Shown piece after piece: positions 24,218 to 33,200 of a stretch of DNA of 64,000 nucleotides. The stretch is from Parvibaculum sp002684405 (GTDB lineage: Bacteria; Pseudomonadota; Alphaproteobacteria; Parvibaculales; Parvibaculaceae). How positions within the stretch are numbered: position 1 is the first letter of the stretch; every line of letters starts with the position of its first letter. Both the position numbers and the translations under genes were made by a program. Location of the stretch: the NCBI GenBank assembly GCA_965140395.1, contig OZ223207.1, positions 620,001-684,000 of the forward strand, written 5' to 3'. A model generated the notes under the pieces. That model had not been told where the DNA came from, made no database searches, and worked only from the letters and a program-made list of their open reading frames with translations.

Positions 24218-25216
24218 TCAGCCCTTGGCCGCGCCGCCGCCAAGCGATGCCTGGGCGGGCGAGGATGCGTCGATGCTGATCGTGTTCGGCGCGGATACCG
24301 TGCCTTCGATGGTGCGGTTGGAACGGATATTCATGATACGGACGACATCGCCGATGGCGCCGTCTTCCAGCGCGCGGCCGCGGGCGGTGAGCGTCAGGGC
24401 GCCGGTCTTGTAGATGACGTCCACCTGCGAGCCTTTGCTGACGAGGACGGGCGGTTCCATGTCGGACAGGCGCAGCGGCGCGCCCGCGCGCACCGGGCGG
24501 CGCGGCGACATGCCCTTGAGCTGGTTTTCGGAGCCGATGATGTTGCCGGCGACGCGGCTGGCGGGGAGCTTCACCCATTCGATGTCGCGGGCTCTCACGA
24601 CCTCGCCCGGCGTCATGTCGCGCGACAGCACGGGCACGTCGCGCACCGGATAGGCGCGGCCGGACACGCGGCGCAGCGGGGCGAGCGCATCGTCGGCGGG
24701 GGCGCGGATGGCGGCGGCGAAGGTGCCGTTGCGGTTGTTCCAGGCAAGCTGTTCGACTTTCACCGTGAGGGGCGCGCCGTCCGCCACCTGGATGCCGGAC
24801 AGGCCTTGTGCGAAATCCACCTGAAGGGAAGACGGGTCGCTGAGCGAGGGCGAACGCGCCGTCACGGCATTGGCGATGGAAGCGGCGATCTCGGTTTCGG
24901 GTACCTGAACGCCTGCGCGCGCGATCACGACATGGGTGAGGCCTGCATGATTGTGCCAGTCGATACCGTTGCGCCGCGCGGCAAGCGAAATGCGCGAGAC
25001 GGAAAGCTGACCGGCAAGACCGGGCGCGGGTGCCTGGGCGATGACGACATCGGCAGCCTGGCCCGCATCGTCGAAGAGATCGCCCAGCGTCACCACGTCC
25101 TGCGACACGGTCACGGCGGGGTGAAGCTCGGCGGCGGCAAGCGGCCCGGCGCCGCCCGCGACAAGCAGGAGGCCGAGCGCGAGGATGCGACAGGAGGCGA
25201 GAAAAGTGCGGATCAT
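24218..25216 (-). CDS. flgA: P-ring assembly chaperone FlgA
   Basis: 332 residues. A signal peptide (ILALGLLLVAGGAGPLAAAE) is followed by a long N-terminal region with VVTLGDLFDDAG and the C-terminal SAF domain (VPVLSRDMTPGEVVRARDIE, RPVRAGAPLRLSDMEPP, VSKGSQVDVIY). The long two-domain form is common in alphaproteobacteria. It acts in the periplasm on FlgI. Sits between flgG and flgH. Confidence 0.92.
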   Translation of the reverse strand: MIRTFLASCRILALGLLLVAGGAGPLAAAELHPAVTVSQDVVTLGDLFDDAGQAADVVIAQAPAPGLAGQLSVSRISLAARRNGIDWHNHAGLTHVVIARAGVQVPETEIAASIANAVTARSPSLSDPSSLQVDFAQGLSGIQVADGAPLTVKVEQLAWNNRNGTFAAAIRAPADDALAPLRRVSGRAYPVRDVPVLSRDMTPGEVVRARDIEWVKLPASRVAGNIIGSENQLKGMSPRRPVRAGAPLRLSDMEPPVLVSKGSQVDVIYKTGALTLTARGRALEDGAIGDVVRIMNIRSNRTIEGTVSAPNTISIDASSPAQASLGGGAAKG

Positions 25217-25228
25217 CGGTCTCGCTCC

Positions 25229-26014
25229 TTACTTCACGTTGGAGGTGACGGACATCATTTCGTCCGAGGCGGAGATGATCTTGGCGTTCATCTCATAGGC
25301 GCGCTGGGCGGTGATGAGAGAGGTGATTTCGTTCACCGCGTTCACATTCGAGGTTTCCAGAAAGCGCTGCTGCAGCGAGCCGAAACCGGTGTCGTCGGGA
25401 TTGCCCAGCGTCGCGGCGCCGCTCGCCGTGGTTTCCTGGAAGAGGTTGTTGCCCATCGGGTCGAGGCCGGACTCGTTCTGGAAGGTGGCGAGCTCCAGCG
25501 TGCCGACGATCTGCGGATCGGTCTGGCCGGGGATCTTGGCCTGGACCTGCCCGTCGCTGGAGATGGTGACGTCGGTCGCATCCTGCGGGATGGTGATGCC
25601 GGGGGCCACGGTGTAGCCGTCGGCGGTCACGATCTGCCCGTCGGGGGACAGCTGGAAGGAGCCCGCGCGGGTATAGGCGTCTTCGCCGCTGGGCATCTGC
25701 ACATGGAAGAAGCCCCGGCCCTGAATGGCGACGTCGAGATCGTTCCCGGTGTTCTGGTAGCCGCCCTGCGACATGATGCGGTAGACGGAGCCCGTTTTCA
25801 CGCCGAGGCCGACCTGAATGCCGGCGGGCACCACCGTGCCGCTGTCCGACGAGTTGGTGCCGACGCGGCGCAGGTTCTGGTAGAGCAGGTCCTGGAACTC
25901 GGCGCGCTGACGCTTGAAGCCCGTGGTGCTCATATTCGCGATGTTGTTCGAGATGACCTCGACGTTGAGCTGCTGGGCCATCATGCCGGTGGCTGCGATG
26001 CTGAGGGACTGCAT
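25229..26014 (-). CDS. flgG: Distal rod protein FlgG
   Basis: 261 residues, the standard FlgG length. MQSLSIAATGMMAQQLNVEV with NIANMSTTGFKRQRAEFQDL at the N-terminus and NVNAVNEITSLITAQRAYEM at the C-terminus are diagnostic. GRGFFHVQMP marks the D1 region. It forms the distal rod. 38 bases after flgF. Confidence 0.96.
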   Translation of the reverse strand: MQSLSIAATGMMAQQLNVEVISNNIANMSTTGFKRQRAEFQDLLYQNLRRVGTNSSDSGTVVPAGIQVGLGVKTGSVYRIMSQGGYQNTGNDLDVAIQGRGFFHVQMPSGEDAYTRAGSFQLSPDGQIVTADGYTVAPGITIPQDATDVTISSDGQVQAKIPGQTDPQIVGTLELATFQNESGLDPMGNNLFQETTASGAATLGNPDDTGFGSLQQRFLETSNVNAVNEITSLITAQRAYEMNAKIISASDEMMSVTSNVK

Positions 26015-26052
26015 GTTCTAGATCCTCTTTCTCAAAATTCCGCGGCGGCGCT

Positions 26053-26784
26053 TCAGGCGGCCTGGCCGAGTTTGGATATGGCGTCGCGGCGCATCTGGTC
26101 GGCGCTGTCGACGAGCTTCTGGGCACTCGCATAGGAGCGGGTGACATCGATCATGTTCGTCATCTGGAGGATGGCGTTGACGTTGGAGCCTTCCAGCGCG
26201 CCCTGCACGATATGCGGCTTTTCGACGGGCACTTCTGCCTGGTCGGTGGTGTAGAGCGTGCCGCCCGCCGCCTTCAGCAGGCGCTCATTGTCGAATTCGA
26301 CGAGGCCGAGCTTGCCGCGCTGTCCCTGATCGGTCGAAATCGTGCCGTCGCGCGCGATGGCGATGCCGTCTTCGTCGGGACGGAAGGTGATGACCGAACC
26401 ATTGTCGTCGAGCACGGGATTGCCGGAGACATCGACAAGCCGTCCCTGCGCATCGAGCGAGAAATGGCCGTTGCGGGTGTAGCGGATGCCTGCATCGGTC
26501 TGGACCTTGAAATAGCCCTTGCCGGAAATGGCGGCGTCCATCGGGTTGCCGGTCGGTTCCAGCTTGCCGTCGGCCAGATCGCGGTTGAGGCCGATATCCT
26601 GGACGAAGGAGAGCGACTTGTCGGGGGCATCCTCGGTCGCGACCGGCATGACGTATTCGTCGAACAGCATGGATTCCGACTTGTAGCCATTGGTGTTCAT
26701 GTTCGCGAGGTTGTTCGCGATGATGGACATGTTCCGTTGCATGGCCATCTGTCTCGACAATCCGATGAGCAGTGCGTTTTCCAT
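26053..26784 (-). CDS. flgF: Proximal rod protein FlgF
   Basis: 243 residues. The start MENALLIGLSRQMAMQRNMS with ANNLANMNTNGYKSE and the end GSNVNAILQMTNMIDVTRSY fit FlgF. First gene of the flgF-flgG-flgA-flgH unit, with a sigma-54 promoter directly upstream. Confidence 0.94.
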   Translation of the reverse strand: MENALLIGLSRQMAMQRNMSIIANNLANMNTNGYKSESMLFDEYVMPVATEDAPDKSLSFVQDIGLNRDLADGKLEPTGNPMDAAISGKGYFKVQTDAGIRYTRNGHFSLDAQGRLVDVSGNPVLDDNGSVITFRPDEDGIAIARDGTISTDQGQRGKLGLVEFDNERLLKAAGGTLYTTDQAEVPVEKPHIVQGALEGSNVNAILQMTNMIDVTRSYASAQKLVDSADQMRRDAISKLGQAA

Positions 26785-26841
26785 GGTGCAGTCGTCCTAG
26801 GGTGGCTGTCCGGTTTTCGCTTCGATCCCGGGCTTCCATGT

Positions 26842-26857
26842 GCAGGCGCTGTGCCAG
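26842..26857 (-). promoter_or_regulatory. Sigma-54 promoter of flgF
   Basis: On the minus strand CTGGCACAGCGCCTGC has TGGCAC and TGC with GG and GC ten bases apart. Predicted transcription start is near 26830, about 46 bases before the flgF ATG. Confidence 0.82.
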
Positions 26858-26902
26858 ACAGATAATTCAATGAAATCAGTGGGTTGGGTTTTTCGCGCCG
26901 GC

Positions 26903-26945
26903 GGCGGGATTTGCTTGAGGAAGGCTTTACCCGGCAATATCTGCC
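26903..26945. promoter_or_regulatory. ftr-like sites upstream of flgF
   Basis: GGCAATATCTGCC at 26933-26945 is a perfect GGCA-N5-TGCC palindrome. GGCGGGATTTGCT at 26903-26915 is a poor second copy with two mismatches, 30 bp away rather than 21. The distance to the flgF -24 box is 48-78 bp. Confidence 0.6.
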
Positions 26946-27115
26946 GCTTTTCCGGCGCGCCTATATAAGGATTCGCGCGGGTGCGTACGCGCATCCATGA
27001 AGGGAAGCCGGTCTGAAAAACTCTTCGTTAACTAAACTCCACGATGATCGATTTGTCGTGAAGCACATGTCCTGGGCAGGACGCTTCATGACGCGGGCAA
27101 AAAAGAGGTGGGGCT
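26946..27115. other. Leader region of fliL
   Basis: No gene is seen. CCTATATAAGG (26961-26971) could serve as a -10 region and GTTAACTA (27028-27035) contains one CtrA half site, but neither is convincing. No sigma-54 promoter with the right spacing was found for fliL. Confidence 0.4.
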
Positions 27116-27613
27116 ATGACCGCGACAGATGTCGATCCGTCCACTGAAGTGGAAGGCGTCTCCGATAAATCTGAAAAGAAATCGGGACCCAACAAGCTTG
27201 TGCTTGTCGGGGGGCTCGTTGCGGTGTTGCTCGTCGTCGGGGGCGCAGGAGCCTGGTTCACGGGCATGCTGGGGGGCTCCGGCGCCCCGACGGAAGAGAA
27301 GGTGGCGGTCGCACCTGTTTTCTACGACCTTCCCGATTTTCTATCCAATCTGAGCGGTCCGCCGCCGCAGCGCTACCTGAAGATGCGGGTCTCGCTGCAG
27401 CTTGAAAACCAGGAAGCAAGCAAGATCGTCGATCAGCAGCTTCCCCGGGTATTGGACGGCTTTCAGACCTATCTCAGGCAGCTCCGTCCCGAAGACCTCG
27501 AGGGCTCGGCGGCGATGATGCGCCTGAAGGAAGAGCTTCTGCGGCGCCTGAATCTGGCGATTCAGCCGCCCGTGGTCAAAGACATCCTGTTCAAGGAAAT
27601 CATCGTTCAGTAA
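27116..27613 (+). CDS. fliL: Flagellar basal-body protein FliL
   Basis: 165 residues. A short cytoplasmic tail and one transmembrane helix (about residues 27-49, LVLVGGLVAVLLVVGGAGAW) precede the FliL periplasmic domain (YLKMRVSLQLENQEASKIVD) and the end VKDILFKEIIVQ. It surrounds the stator at the motor. First gene of fliL-fliM-DUF6468-motE-like, 15 bases before fliM. Confidence 0.93.
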   Translation: MTATDVDPSTEVEGVSDKSEKKSGPNKLVLVGGLVAVLLVVGGAGAWFTGMLGGSGAPTEEKVAVAPVFYDLPDFLSNLSGPPPQRYLKMRVSLQLENQEASKIVDQQLPRVLDGFQTYLRQLRPEDLEGSAAMMRLKEELLRRLNLAIQPPVVKDILFKEIIVQ

Positions 27614-27628
27614 GCGGACCGAATTCTC

Positions 27629-28744
27629 ATGGCCGACGCCGATCTGCAAGACATGGAAGACAAGACCCTGGACGAGACGCAGGAGGATGCCGACGGCACG
27701 TCCGAGCGCGTGCTGAACCAGGACGAAATCGACAACCTTCTCGGCTTCGAAGTCGAGGAAGAGGTGGCCGACGAACGCACGGGCATTCAGGCGATCGTCA
27801 ATTCGGCGCTTGTTTCCTATGAGCGCCTGCCGATGCTCGAAATCGTTTTCGACCGGCTCGTCCGGCTGATGACGATCTCGCTGCGTAATTTCACCTCCGA
27901 CAATGTCGAGGTTTCGCTCGACAATGTGTCGTCGATCCGCTTCGGCGACTATCTCAATTCGATCCCGCTGCCGGCGATCCTCAGCGTGTTCCGCGCGAAG
28001 GAGTGGGACAATTTCGGCATGTTCACCGTCGATTCCAACCTGATCTATTCGGTGGTCGACGTGCTGCTGGGCGGCCGCCGCGGCACCGCGGCGATGCGGA
28101 TCGAGGGGCGTCCCTATACGACGATCGAACTCAATCTCGTCCAGCGCATGATCGAGGTCGTGCTGCAGGACGTGCAGGCGGCCTTCGAGCCGCTGTCGCC
28201 GATCACGATGGAACTCGACCGGATGGAAACCAATCCGCGTTTCGCCGCGATTGCGCGTCCGGCCAATGCGGCCATTCTGGTCAAGCTGCGCGTGGACATG
28301 GAAGATCGCGGCGGGCGCATGGAAATGCTGCTGCCCTATGCGACGCTCGAACCCATCCGCGAACTGCTGTTGCAGATGTATATGGGCGAGAAATTTGGCC
28401 GCGATAGCATCTGGGAAGAACATCTGGCGACCGAACTCTGGTCGACCAAAGTGCAGCTCGACGCCGTGCTCGACGAGCAGCGCATGTCGCTGCGCGATGT
28501 CATGAAGTTCGAGGTCGGTCAGACCCTCATGCTCAACAATTCGCCCGACGGTTTCGTCGATATGCGTTGCGGCCAGGCGGTGATCGGGCGCGGTCACATG
28601 GGCCGTGTCGGCAACAGGATCGCCGTGAATATCGAAAAGGCGATGCGAAAGCATAAGAGGACGGCGACCCCGGTGCCGGAAACGACCGAGGACGTTCAAC
28701 AAAACGCCGCGCTCCAGCGGCCCGAGGCGGAGACGAAAGAATGA
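27629..28744 (+). CDS. fliM: Flagellar motor switch protein FliM
   Basis: 371 residues. The N-terminal segment has RVLNQDEIDNLLGFE, the CheY-P binding type motif. The middle domain includes MLEIVFDRLVRLMTISLRNF, and the C-terminal SpoA domain has RMSLRDVMKFEVGQTLMLNN. It is the C-ring switch component that reads CheY-P. fliG and fliN are not in the window. Confidence 0.95.
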   Translation: MADADLQDMEDKTLDETQEDADGTSERVLNQDEIDNLLGFEVEEEVADERTGIQAIVNSALVSYERLPMLEIVFDRLVRLMTISLRNFTSDNVEVSLDNVSSIRFGDYLNSIPLPAILSVFRAKEWDNFGMFTVDSNLIYSVVDVLLGGRRGTAAMRIEGRPYTTIELNLVQRMIEVVLQDVQAAFEPLSPITMELDRMETNPRFAAIARPANAAILVKLRVDMEDRGGRMEMLLPYATLEPIRELLLQMYMGEKFGRDSIWEEHLATELWSTKVQLDAVLDEQRMSLRDVMKFEVGQTLMLNNSPDGFVDMRCGQAVIGRGHMGRVGNRIAVNIEKAMRKHKRTATPVPETTEDVQQNAALQRPEAETKE

Positions 28745-29232
28745 ATAGCGTACCTGCGGGACTGCTGCTTGAAGCTGTCGTCTGCGTGTTTCTTGCCGCG
28801 ACGATCGGCTATTGCTGGGTGCTGAACAAACGGTTGCAGGCGCTGCGCTCGGGCCAGGACGGGTTGCGCGATCTTATCCGCGACCTGAACAAGGCGACGG
28901 GGCAAGCGGCGACTGCGATCAACGACCTCACGGCGGCCAATGCCCAGGCCGGCGCGGCGCTGACCGGGCGTCTGAAGGATGCGCGCGAGCTTGCCGACGA
29001 ACTGGGCCTGATGATCAATTCGGGCAATTCGATTGCCGACAGGCTGGGGCGGAGCATCGACAGGCGTCATGCCGCCGCGCCCGCGCCGAAACCCGCTGCC
29101 GGGCCGCGCCAGCAGGCGCAGCAGCCGCAGACGGCCCCGCAGCGCCGCGACGGTGCGCAGGGCGCACCCGCTACACAACGTGTTCTGCGCGAGCCGCATC
29201 CGCTTGTCGATGCCGTGCGCCGGACACGCTAG
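28741..29232 (+). CDS. DUF6468-type flagellar-locus membrane protein
   Basis: 163 residues, ATG overlapping the fliM stop by four bases (ATGA). One N-terminal helix (about residues 8-26, LLEAVVCVFLAATIGYCWVL) is followed by a coiled-coil (LQALRSGQDGLRDLIRDLNK) and a Gln/Ala/Pro-rich tail. The DUF6468 label is from memory of the conserved gene after fliM in alphaproteobacteria. Tight coupling to fliM suggests a motor-associated role; function is unknown. Confidence 0.65.
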   Translation: MNSVPAGLLLEAVVCVFLAATIGYCWVLNKRLQALRSGQDGLRDLIRDLNKATGQAATAINDLTAANAQAGAALTGRLKDARELADELGLMINSGNSIADRLGRSIDRRHAAAPAPKPAAGPRQQAQQPQTAPQRRDGAQGAPATQRVLREPHPLVDAVRRTR

Positions 29233-29349
29233 ACCGCCTTGCCGTTTTACCTGAACGACGAGGCGACCTGCGTCTTTTGATTTTCCGCAGGTCCGGGCGG
29301 CGACCCCGGTTGCGCCTTGACCTGTAACTGCCCGTGAGGAACCTGACTC

Positions 29350-30132
29350 ATGCTTGACCGGCTTCGACTTCTGCCAATGGTGATGGTGGCCGCGGCGCTT
29401 CTGCTGGGGCTGAAACTCATCGATATCGGCGAGCAGCTGACCGGCGGTCCGGGCGGACAGTTCGCCTATGTATCGCCTGCCATTGCCCAGACGCCGGCAA
29501 AGGAGCCAGCGAAAGAGGCGCATGCGGGCGAGGCGAAGGGCGAAGATAGCGACGCCGATCATGCAGCCGAGGCGGCCCCGAGCGATGAGACCGCCAGGGC
29601 CGAAAAGACAGCCGATGCGGCTGACGCGGCGGGGATCGACGGCGGCGCCGACGGGCTTTCCAAATCGGAGATCGCGGTTCTCGAAAGCCTGTCGAAGCGG
29701 CGCGAGGAACTGCAGCGGCGCGCCAAGGCGCTCGACATGCGCGAGCAGCTTGTCGAGGCGACGGAGAAGCGTCTTCAGGACCGCGTGGCCGAGTTGAAGC
29801 AGATCCAGGCCGATATCGACAAGACGATCGAACGGAAGGACAAGCAGTCCGAGGAACGTCTGGCATCGGTCGTGAAAATGTATGAAAGCATGAAGCCGAA
29901 GGATGCGGCGCGGATCTTCGAGCGGCTCGATATGGGGGTGCTGCTCGATGTGGTGAAACGCATGTCGCCGCGGAAGGTGGCAAGCGTGCTCTCGCAGATG
30001 GACCCCGTGGCGGCGCAGGAACTGACGGTGGAGCTGGCGACGGGCGACAACATGCCCGATATCAAGGGCGGGGGGATGCCGTCGCGCACGCTGCCCGCTG
30101 CATCGGTTACGCCGCTGAATTCCAACTCCTGA
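29350..30132 (+). CDS. MotE-like (MgtE-N domain) flagellar protein
   Basis: 260 residues. An N-terminal signal or anchor (LLPMVMVAAALLLGLKLIDI) is followed by an acidic Ala/Glu-rich linker, a long coiled-coil (about residues 105-175) and a C-terminal MgtE-N-like domain (YESMKPKDAARIFERLDMGV, VVKRMSPRKVASVLSQMDP). This is the layout of rhizobial MotE, a periplasmic chaperone for the stator-linked protein MotC. It follows fliM and DUF6468; a motC is not visible here. Confidence 0.75.
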   Translation: MLDRLRLLPMVMVAAALLLGLKLIDIGEQLTGGPGGQFAYVSPAIAQTPAKEPAKEAHAGEAKGEDSDADHAAEAAPSDETARAEKTADAADAAGIDGGADGLSKSEIAVLESLSKRREELQRRAKALDMREQLVEATEKRLQDRVAELKQIQADIDKTIERKDKQSEERLASVVKMYESMKPKDAARIFERLDMGVLLDVVKRMSPRKVASVLSQMDPVAAQELTVELATGDNMPDIKGGGMPSRTLPAASVTPLNSNS

Positions 30133-30293
30133 GGTGTTCGGCGTCCTTTCGGGGTTGGTCGTGAAACGGGCTTCGCGTTTAAAGAGCGCTTAACCGTAAG
30201 CGTTTAGCTTTCAAGACTGGGTAATTTCAAACGCTTCGCCTACGGACAAGCAATGCCGGGGCAGGCAGGGCGACTGGATCGGGTGGGAAGCGC

Positions 30294-33200
30294 GTGATCG
30301 GCATCCGGCATTTCTGGAACGGGTTGAACGGCGCCGGGTGGCAGGCTGCGATGGCGGCTGCGCTGGTCGTTGCGCTGTCGTTCGTCTCGAGTGCCGCCCG
30401 GGCCGCCGATACGCCGCGCCTTTCGCTCAAGGAAGAAAACGGCTATGGCCGGATGATCTTCGCCTTTCAGGGTGACGTTCCGGCCTATACGCAAAAGACG
30501 GTGGCGGGCGTGCTGGTGCTCTCTTTCGAGCGGCCCGTCAGCGTCGGTCTCAAGACCTTTTCCCGGGAAATGCCGCGCTATGTGGCGCAGGCCCGAGAGG
30601 ACGCCGCCGGCAAGACGCTGCGCCTGGCGCTGACCACCGATTTCTGGGTCAATACGCGCGTTGCCGAGCATTCCCTTTATGTCGACCTCATTCCGCCGCA
30701 ATGGGCGGGCCCGGCACCGGGCCTGCCGAAGGATGTGCTTGCGCGTCTGGCCGCCGCGAAAAAGGCGAAGCAGGAAGCGGAAGCCGCCAAGGAAGCGGCT
30801 GCCAAGGCCGGTATCGATGTGCCCACGGCGCCCGATCCGGTGCTTCACGTTCGCGCGGTCCATGCCAATGCGATGACGCGGCTGGTGTTCGACTGGAACC
30901 AGCCCGTTCTCTATGCCATGGCGCGACGCGGCAACAAGGTGACGCTTACCTTCGACCGGGATGCGCGGGTGGATCTTGCACCCTTGCGTGTGAACCGGCC
31001 GCCCTATCTGAAAGACATCAAGGCCGCCAAGCATCAAGGCAAGCTGGTGGTGCAATTGACGGTGGCGAACAAGGCGAAGGTGCGCGACTTCCGCGAAGAG
31101 CTGAGTATCGTGCTCGATATCGAGGGCGATCATCTTGCCGCGCCGGCGGCTGACGCCGATGTCGAAACGAAAGCTCCCGACGCCGCCCTGCATTCGCATG
31201 ATGCGGCGGATGGCGTAGCGACGGAGGACGATGCGGCCGCGCCCGGACATGATAGCGGGCATAGCCGTGTCGAGCAGGCGAAGCTCGAGCAGGGGAAGGC
31301 CGAAAAACACTCGGCTGCGGACAGGCATGCCGGCGAAGCGGTTTCTTCCCGTTCCGGCGACGCGTCCCGCCTCGGCGACATGCCGCCGAAAGAGGGCGAG
31401 CGGGCCGATGACGGCCGAGTGGCTGTCACGCTCGATGCGGGAGCGGAGACGAGCGATCTCATCTTTTCATGGCCGGAGGAAGTGGGCGCGGCCGTCTTCG
31501 AATGGGCAGGCGACCTGTGGGTCGTTTTCGACCGGAAGGCCGAATTCGATCTTTCCTCGCTGCCGGAAGACGGCGCGCGCATCGGGAAATGGCGCAGCAT
31601 CGAGCTGCCGCAAGGCATTGCCTTTGCCGCCAAGCTGAACGGACCCATGCTCATCGGCGCCAATGCGGAAGGGCGCGACTGGCGGATCAGCATTGGCGAG
31701 ACGCTGACCAGCGCCGGCGGCGCAATTCCGGTTTCGCGAAGCTGGCAGGATGACGGCAAAGGCGTGGTGACGCTGGGCCTTGCCTCCGCGCATCGCGTGA
31801 TCCGCATAACCGATCCGCTCACCCGGCAGAAGGCGATTGCCGTCACGGCGGAAGCGCCGGTGCAGGGCGTTCAAACGCCGCGCAGCTTTATCGAGTTTCG
31901 GATCCTGCAATCCGTGCAGGGCGTGGGCATCGTGCCGATTGCCGACGATGTGAATGTGGCCGTCGCGCCGCAATCGGTCGTGGTGTCGCGCAAGGAGGGG
32001 CTGACGCTGTCGGCGGATATGTCGGTGGACCGTGGCGACCGCATGGCGCTGGCCGACGGCGATGCCGACGGGCAGGCCGGGCGCTCCCTGCCGGGGCGCA
32101 TGGATATCGAGGCATGGGCCAAGGCGCCCGCCGAGGCCGGGCAAGGCTTCATGGCGGGCAAGCAGTATTATCAGGACCGCATTGCGCGCGCGGGGTTTAG
32201 CGATGTGGGCGAGGCATGGCTCGACTATGCCCGCTATCTGGTTGGAAACGGGCTGGGGCAGGAGGCGCTGGCCGCTCTTGCGTCGGCGGCCAAGGCCGAG
32301 CCGTCTTCCATCAACTCGGCTTCCTACAGGGCATTGCGCGGCGCGGCGGGTGTGCTTGCGCGTCATTATTCGGAGGCGCTCGAGGACCTCAACGGGCACG
32401 GTCTCGACAGCGATCCTTACGCGGCAGGCTGGCGCGGCGCTGCGCGGGCAGGGCGCGGCGAATGGGAAAGGGCGCGCAGCGCCTTCGCGCTGGCGGGTAA
32501 CACGGTCGACAATACGGGGCGTGACATGGCCCTCGATTTCCGCATCGACGCGGCGATGGCGGGGCTGGAAACCGGCGACCTCGATTTTGCCAAGCGCATG
32601 GTCCGCGCCATGCCCGATCCCGGTGATGACGAGAAGGATCTGGCCCGGACGCTTGTCGTTCAGGCCCGGCTAGCCGAAGCGCAGGGGCAGCCCGAGGATG
32701 CGAAAATCCTCTACGACCAGGCCGAAGAGACCGGCTATCCCCCGGTGCAGGCCGAAGCGCGTTTCCGGCTCGCCGATCTGAAACACCGCAGCGGCGAGAT
32801 GGACGACAAGGGTTTTGCCGCCGAGCTTGAAAAACTGCGCATGGCGTGGCGGGGCGGCGAGCTGGAGCTTTCTGTGCTGCGGGCGCTGGCGAATATCCGT
32901 CTGCGCCAGGGCAATATTCAGGCGGCGCTGGAGCTGATGCGCACGGTGTCGCTCAATTTCCCGCATAGCGATGCGGCGCATGTGCTGGCCGGGCGGATGT
33001 CCGATGTGTTTGCGAATTACTTCATCTCGGGCGGGGGCAAGGAGATGCCGCCGGTGAAGGCGCTCGCCTTCTATTACAATTTCCAGCAATTGACGCCGGT
33101 GGGGCAGAAGGGCGACGAGATGATCCGCCATCTTGCCGACCGCCTGGTGGAAGTGGACCTGCTGCCGCAGGCGGCGCAGTTGCTCGACTATCAGATCGAA

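Noticed and set aside
26946..27115. A sigma-54 promoter for fliL (GG-N10-GC at about 26979)
   Set aside because: Spacing fits but the sequence around both elements does not match TGGCAC or TTGC, so it is likely chance in GC-rich DNA.
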